The translations under genes and the position numbers were made by a program. Positions 59,929 through 64,000 of a stretch of DNA of 64,000 nt are shown piece by piece. The notes below the pieces were generated by a model that was not told the DNA's origin, searched no databases, and saw only the letters and a program-made list of their open reading frames with translations. The stretch's first letter is position 1, and every line of letters starts with the position of its first letter. This stretch comes from Neokomagataea thailandica NBRC 106555 (GTDB lineage: Bacteria > Pseudomonadota > Alphaproteobacteria > Acetobacterales > Acetobacteraceae): assembly GCF_001598495.1 (NCBI RefSeq), contig NZ_BCZB01000008.1, forward strand, positions 48,650-112,649, given 5' to 3'.

Positions 59929-60975
59929 TTAGAGAACCGTTTCAACTTGGCGGCGGATGAGGGCGTTGACGTCTGTACCGCGTGCACGGGCACTGAAATC
60001 GAGGCCAATACGATGGGCTAAGATGGGCTCTGCCAAGGCTGCAATGTCATCGAGGCTGGGGGACAGGCGACCGGTCAGGAGGGCGCGTGCGCGGGTGGCA
60101 ATCATGAGAGCTTGTGCTGCGCGTGGGCCGGGGCCGTATGCGATGGCGTTGCGGATATCTGTGTTGGCCGCGGCGTCTTCTGGGCGAAGGCTGCGTGTTA
60201 AGGCGAGAATAGCATCCACAATGCGTTCACCGACGGGGAGTTGGCGGACAAGTCTTTGGGCCGCGATGAGGTCAGCTTGTGAGAGAAGTGGCTGTGCTTC
60301 TTTCGGTGTGCTGCCCGTTGTCTGGAGCAGCATTTGGCGCTCAGCCTCGCGTGGGGGATAGTCCAGTGTGATGCGGAGCATGAAGCGGTCAAGCTGTGCT
60401 TCGGGCAGAGGGTATGTGCCTTCTTGTTCAATGGGGTTTTGTGTGGCGAGGACGTGGAACGGCTTGGGGAGCGGGTAATCTTTGCCCGCTTGTGTGACGC
60501 GGTGTTCTGCCATGGCTTGCAGCAGGGCAGATTGGGTACGGGGGCTGGCGCGGTTGATTTCATCCGCGAGGACTAATTGCCCGAAGATGGGGCCGGGGAG
60601 GAAGCGGAAGTTACGCCGTCCCTCTGCATCCTGTTCCAAAACCTCTGCCCCGGTAATGTCAGAAGGCATGAGATCGGGGGTGAATTGGATGCGGCTGGCG
60701 TCCAAGCTCAGGACGCGTGAGGTCGTATTGACCAAAAGGGTCTTGCCGAGGCCGGGCGCACCCATCAAAAGGGCGTGACCACCGGAGAGGATCGTGATGA
60801 GCACCTGCTCAATGACCGCCTCTTGACCGAGGACAATGTCACCAATCGCTGCTTGTGTTGCAGCAAGGCGTGGTGCCAATGCTTCAGCGTATTGGGAGAT
60901 GTGGGCGGTATCCGGCGTAGTCGCCGTGTGAGAAGAGACGTTCATTGCAGAGGGGACATCGTTCTGTTCGCGCAT
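59929..60975 (-). CDS. moxR: MoxR family AAA+ ATPase
   Basis: A 348-residue AAA+ ATPase. Walker A is GAPGLGKT (72-79), Walker B is LVLADEIN (133-140, D137 and E138), the sensor region has LATQNPIEQEGTYPLPEAQ, and the arginine-finger and lid part follows (SLRPEDAAANTDIRNAIAYG, GPGPRAAQALMIATRARALL). MoxR ATPases remodel partner vWA proteins, here probably the products of the three genes downstream. ATG 60975 is used; a second at 60945 also fits. First gene of the four-gene minus-strand operon, divergent from the DUF1285 gene. Confidence 0.93.
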   Translation of the reverse strand: MREQNDVPSAMNVSSHTATTPDTAHISQYAEALAPRLAATQAAIGDIVLGQEAVIEQVLITILSGGHALLMGAPGLGKTLLVNTTSRVLSLDASRIQFTPDLMPSDITGAEVLEQDAEGRRNFRFLPGPIFGQLVLADEINRASPRTQSALLQAMAEHRVTQAGKDYPLPKPFHVLATQNPIEQEGTYPLPEAQLDRFMLRITLDYPPREAERQMLLQTTGSTPKEAQPLLSQADLIAAQRLVRQLPVGERIVDAILALTRSLRPEDAAANTDIRNAIAYGPGPRAAQALMIATRARALLTGRLSPSLDDIAALAEPILAHRIGLDFSARARGTDVNALIRRQVETVL

Positions 60976-61069
60976 CTCGCTAGTGTGACAGGTGTGGGGG
61001 TTTCATCAAGGCTCGATTGTACCCAAGTTGGGGTTAGAGAGAATTTTTTAAGGATGATCGGAGGAAAAA

Positions 61070-61648
61070 TTGAACGGAAACGGCAGTTTTGAGCATCCGG
61101 TTGCTGCTGAGTTGGGGTGTATGACGTCAGAAAATGCTCCGCAGGGAGCGCATGTGCGGCGTTTACCGTTTTTGATCCGTCGGGATGGGGCGTGGCTTTA
61201 CCGTGGTTCCCCCGTGACGCGTAAGGCGATGGTGTGTTTGTTCGCCTCAATGTTGGTACGGGATGCAGAGGGCCAGTACATACTGCGCAATCCGATGGAG
61301 GAAGGGGTGATTGAGGTGGAAGACGCTCCCTTCATCATCACGCAGCTTGATTTCAAAGGGTGTTGTGGGCGGCAACAGACATTATGCATGCGCACGAATA
61401 TGGATGAAGTGATCTGTATTGGGCCAGAACACCCCATTACGTGTGATTGGGACCGGCCTACGGCGGAATGTGCGGCTGTGCCTTATGTCCATGTGCGTGA
61501 TGGTGAAGGCGCGTATCCTTTGCAGGCGCGGATTAGCAGGTCTGTCTATTTTGAGTTGGCCGCTTTGGCAGTGCCGGGGCATGTGAATGGGCAGTCATGT
61601 CTTGGTGTTTGGAGCCGGGATCAATTTTTCCCATTATCGCGTTCCTGA
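61070..61648 (+). CDS. DUF1285 family protein
   Basis: A 192-residue protein of the DUF1285 family (function unknown, found beside moxR and CCA-adding enzyme genes in alphaproteobacteria). A TTG at 61070 has GGAGGA four bases upstream; ATG 61121 is an alternative that keeps the conserved part. Conserved blocks are RRLPFLIRRDGAWLYRGSPV, then PFIITQLDF and LCMRTNMDEVICIGPEHPI. The usual NUDIX hydrolase gene between DUF1285 and the CCA enzyme is absent. Confidence 0.85.
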   Translation: MNGNGSFEHPVAAELGCMTSENAPQGAHVRRLPFLIRRDGAWLYRGSPVTRKAMVCLFASMLVRDAEGQYILRNPMEEGVIEVEDAPFIITQLDFKGCCGRQQTLCMRTNMDEVICIGPEHPITCDWDRPTAECAAVPYVHVRDGEGAYPLQARISRSVYFELAALAVPGHVNGQSCLGVWSRDQFFPLSRS

Positions 61649-61706
61649 CCGGAACGTATAGAAGCGTGTGTATGAAGCACGTGAGTACAACACAGCGAGG
61701 TGGTGC

Positions 61707-62942
61707 GTGGTGACAACAAAGCGGGAAGCGGCGGGGTTATTATCGGCATTACCGCAGGATACGGGGCGGGATGGCTTGGCGCGGATTTGGTCCGTTCTGC
61801 CAGAGGCGCGTTTGGTTGGTGGGTGTGTCAGGGACTTATTGTGCGGGCGGGCGCTGCATGATTTTGACCTTGCTGCACCAGAAGCTCCTGATGTTGTCCT
61901 GCGGATTTTGAAGCAGGCAGGTATTCGTGTTGTACCAACAGGGCTTGAGCATGGAACTGTAACGGCAGTTGTGAGCCGTGTGCCGTATGAAATCACGACG
62001 TTGCGGCGCGATGCACAGACGGATGGGCGGCATGCTGTTGTCGAATGGACGTCTGATTGGGCGGAGGATGCCGCGCGGCGTGACTTTACGATCAATGCGA
62101 TGTCGCTCGACCAACATGATTGTTTGCATGATTATTTTGGCGGACAGGAAGATCTAACCGCCGGGCGTGTGCGGTTTGTGGGGGATGCAGGGCAGCGTAT
62201 TGAAGAGGATGCTTTGCGCGCCCTGCGGTTCTTTCGTTTTGAAGCCCGATATGGTGCGGGGGTGCCCGATCATGCGGCTCTGACGGCTATTACGGAACGA
62301 GCTTCTTTGGTTGCGTCTTTGTCCGTTGAGCGTGTTGCGTCTGAGTTGCTGCGTATTATGGCAGGGCCAGAGGTGGTGCGGATTATTCGTCTGATGCATG
62401 AGGCCGGGGTATGGGCACAGTGTGGCCCTGCGGAGGGTGCTGGCTTTGACGTGTTGACGGGCGTTACCTGTTTAGAGGGCTTGTTGAGGAGTGGTGCGCC
62501 AGCACAGGCGTTGTTGCGCTTGCGTGCTTTATGCGGGGAGTGGAGCGAAGTCTTGGCCCGACACCTCAAGCTCTCCAATGCGGAGAAAGAGCACCTCAAG
62601 CTCTTGGGCGAATCGTCACCTGATCTGCTGCCAACAATGGATGATGATGCTGTGCGTCGTGCGCGTTTTGTCCAAGATATGACAGTTTTGCTGGAGCGGA
62701 GTTGGCTGCTGCAAGCGCAGTGTCTGGGCTCAGTTTCGGCGGAGTGGGATGGGTTACGGAAGCGTTTGGCGGATATGCCTCAACCGGTTTTCCCACTTTC
62801 TGGGCGGGATGCGCGTGAGGCTGGGATTGAACCGGGGCCGAGTATGGGGGTGTGGCTACGTACTGGTCAGGCGTGGTGGCTGGAGCAGGGATGTCGTCCG
62901 GATCGGGATGCGTGTTTGGTTTATTTGCGCACGAAGGCGTGA
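61707..62942 (+). CDS. cca: CCA tRNA nucleotidyltransferase
   Basis: About 411 residues, class II CCA-adding or poly(A) polymerase family. The nucleotidyl-transfer head has GGCVRDLL (from residue 38) and the metal-binding DFD (52-54). ARRDFTINAMSLDQHD and the RNA-binding DALRALRFFRFEARYG follow. GTG 61707 or 61710 behind GCGAGG is preferred to a GTG at 61668. The enzyme adds the 3' CCA to tRNAs; separation from poly(A) polymerase by sequence alone is uncertain. Confidence 0.9.
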   Translation: MVTTKREAAGLLSALPQDTGRDGLARIWSVLPEARLVGGCVRDLLCGRALHDFDLAAPEAPDVVLRILKQAGIRVVPTGLEHGTVTAVVSRVPYEITTLRRDAQTDGRHAVVEWTSDWAEDAARRDFTINAMSLDQHDCLHDYFGGQEDLTAGRVRFVGDAGQRIEEDALRALRFFRFEARYGAGVPDHAALTAITERASLVASLSVERVASELLRIMAGPEVVRIIRLMHEAGVWAQCGPAEGAGFDVLTGVTCLEGLLRSGAPAQALLRLRALCGEWSEVLARHLKLSNAEKEHLKLLGESSPDLLPTMDDDAVRRARFVQDMTVLLERSWLLQAQCLGSVSAEWDGLRKRLADMPQPVFPLSGRDAREAGIEPGPSMGVWLRTGQAWWLEQGCRPDRDACLVYLRTKA

Positions 62943-62984
62943 AGCGATTTCACCCTTTGGCCAAGGCCTGCTAAATAGGCGCTT

Positions 62985-64000
62985 ATGAATGCAAAATCAG
63001 CGCTTGATACGAATAGTCAGCTTTTAATTCGCCGCATTTGGCGGGATGAAATGCGGCACCATAAACGGCAGATCTGTGCGGTTTTGGTGTTGACGGTTTT
63101 GATGGCAGGGCTGACGGCCTTGTATCCGGTGGTCATTAAGCGTGCGGTGGATATGTTCGCGGCACATGACCCGCGCATCTTGTACCAAGTTCCCGCGCTG
63201 GTGGTGTTGGTCACAGGTCTGAAAGCGGCCTCCCAGTACGGGCAGACGGTGGCGGTACAGAGTTTAATTTTGACCGTTATTCGTGGCCTTCAGGCGCGGA
63301 TGTTCGCGCATACTTTGCAGACGGATATTGCGCGTATTGAACGTGATGCTCCCGCACAATGGGCAACACGCTTTACGACGGATGCAATTTCTATTCGTGA
63401 AGCGATGGTGCGTGCCGTGAATGCGCTGGGTGATGGTGTGACCGTCGTGGGTTTGGTCGCGGCGATGATCTGGGCAGACTGGGAATTAAGCCTGATTGCG
63501 TTGGTTTTGTACCCTATTGCTGTGGTTCCGATTCAGAAGCTAGGTAAGCGCATCCGTCGGGCATCGGGCGGGATGCAAGAGCAAATCGGCGCGACGTCTG
63601 CCTTGCTGAATGAGAGCTTTGCTTTGGCGCGTCAGGTGCGGATTTACCGCATGGAAGAGCGTGAACAAGCGCGAGTGGATCAGTCTCTCTCCTTGTTACA
63701 TATGGCGTTTTTGCAGATTGCTAAGGGCCGTGCACGTGTTGATCCAGTGTTGGAAGTGCTGGGTGATACGGCGGTTGCTGTGGTGCTTGGTTTTGCTGGG
63801 TGGCGCGCGGCGATGGGCGGAGCCACGCTGGGCGATTTTACAGCGTTTATTACGGCATTATTGACGGCGGCGCGGCCTATTCGTGCTTTAGGGTCGCTCA
63901 ATACGGCTTTGCAGGAAGGGCTGGCAGGGTTGGCGCGGACCTTTGCGGTGATTGATGAGCCACCGGCTGTGTCTGAGCGTGTGAATGCGCTGTCTGTCCT
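62985..64000 (+). CDS. ABC exporter, membrane domain (3' end outside window)
   Basis: The first 338 residues of a fused ABC exporter of MsbA type. Starting at ATG 62985, a cytoplasmic N-terminus (RRIWRDEMRHHKRQI) leads into membrane helices: VLVLTVLMAGLTALYPVVIK, then a second near LVVLVTGLKAA, a pair around 150-190 (VVGLVAAMIWADWELSLIAL), and a third pair near 260-300. The coupling-helix region and LGKRIRRASGGMQEQIGATS match type I exporters. The nucleotide-binding domain lies beyond base 64000. Lipid or lipid-A export is a guess. Confidence 0.82.
   Translation, partial: MNAKSALDTNSQLLIRRIWRDEMRHHKRQICAVLVLTVLMAGLTALYPVVIKRAVDMFAAHDPRILYQVPALVVLVTGLKAASQYGQTVAVQSLILTVIRGLQARMFAHTLQTDIARIERDAPAQWATRFTTDAISIREAMVRAVNALGDGVTVVGLVAAMIWADWELSLIALVLYPIAVVPIQKLGKRIRRASGGMQEQIGATSALLNESFALARQVRIYRMEEREQARVDQSLSLLHMAFLQIAKGRARVDPVLEVLGDTAVAVVLGFAGWRAAMGGATLGDFTAFITALLTAARPIRALGSLNTALQEGLAGLARTFAVIDEPPAVSERVNALSV

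Overview
The window reads as a chromosomal segment of an alphaproteobacterium, most likely an acetic acid bacterium (Acetobacteraceae). The class call rests on an rnhB-ccrM pair (GANTC methyltransferase), an alpha operon lacking rpsD, tuf placed directly before the S10 operon, and the order moxR-DUF58-DUF4159 / DUF1285 / CCA-adding enzyme / ABC exporter. The family call is inference from overall protein flavour and a polyol-permease-like MFS gene. I saw no insertion sequence, phage gene, CRISPR array, tRNA or rRNA gene.

Layout. 1-3950: the end of a YhiN-type flavoprotein, a tiny lipoprotein, rmuC and an OmpR-type two-component pair. 4151-10172: a three-gene RND efflux operon ordered permease, adaptor, outer-membrane factor. 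10279-38394: one long block of translation and transcription genes, all on +: rplKAJL-rpoBC, rpsL-rpsG-tuf (fusA missing from its usual place), the S10 operon (rpsJ to rpsQ), the spc operon (rplN to adk) and the alpha operon (rpsM, rpsK, rpoA, rplQ), closed by a strong intrinsic terminator at 38422-38451. 38721-40543: a polyol-type MFS transporter and two small membrane proteins. 40615-49915 (minus): a second RND system of MdtABC type plus an outer-membrane factor. 50206-53068: a CsbD-like protein, a GYF-domain membrane protein, rnhB and ccrM. 53421-60975 (minus): an ankyrin-repeat secreted protein and a moxR-DUF58-DUF4159-vWA operon. 61070-64000: DUF1285 protein, CCA tRNA nucleotidyltransferase and the start of an ABC exporter.

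How it works together. The ribosomal block encodes RNA polymerase core subunits, EF-Tu, SecY, adenylate kinase and most ribosomal proteins. Its long gaps hold promoters and hairpins rather than genes. Three predicted promoters (rpoBC, rpsL, rpsM) share a -10 box followed at the same offset by a CGCG..CTCG discriminator, which points to common growth-rate control. The two efflux systems flank the ribosomal block; the first lies just downstream of a two-component system that may regulate it.

Most of the window is ordinary housekeeping DNA, and I found no clearly new multi-gene system. The items most worth following are: six GANTC sites packed upstream of rnhB-ccrM; a candidate structured small RNA at about 53275-53420; an RND permease lacking the transmembrane-10 lysine; the missing fusA and secE-nusG; and the shared promoter discriminator with leader attenuator-like hairpins.
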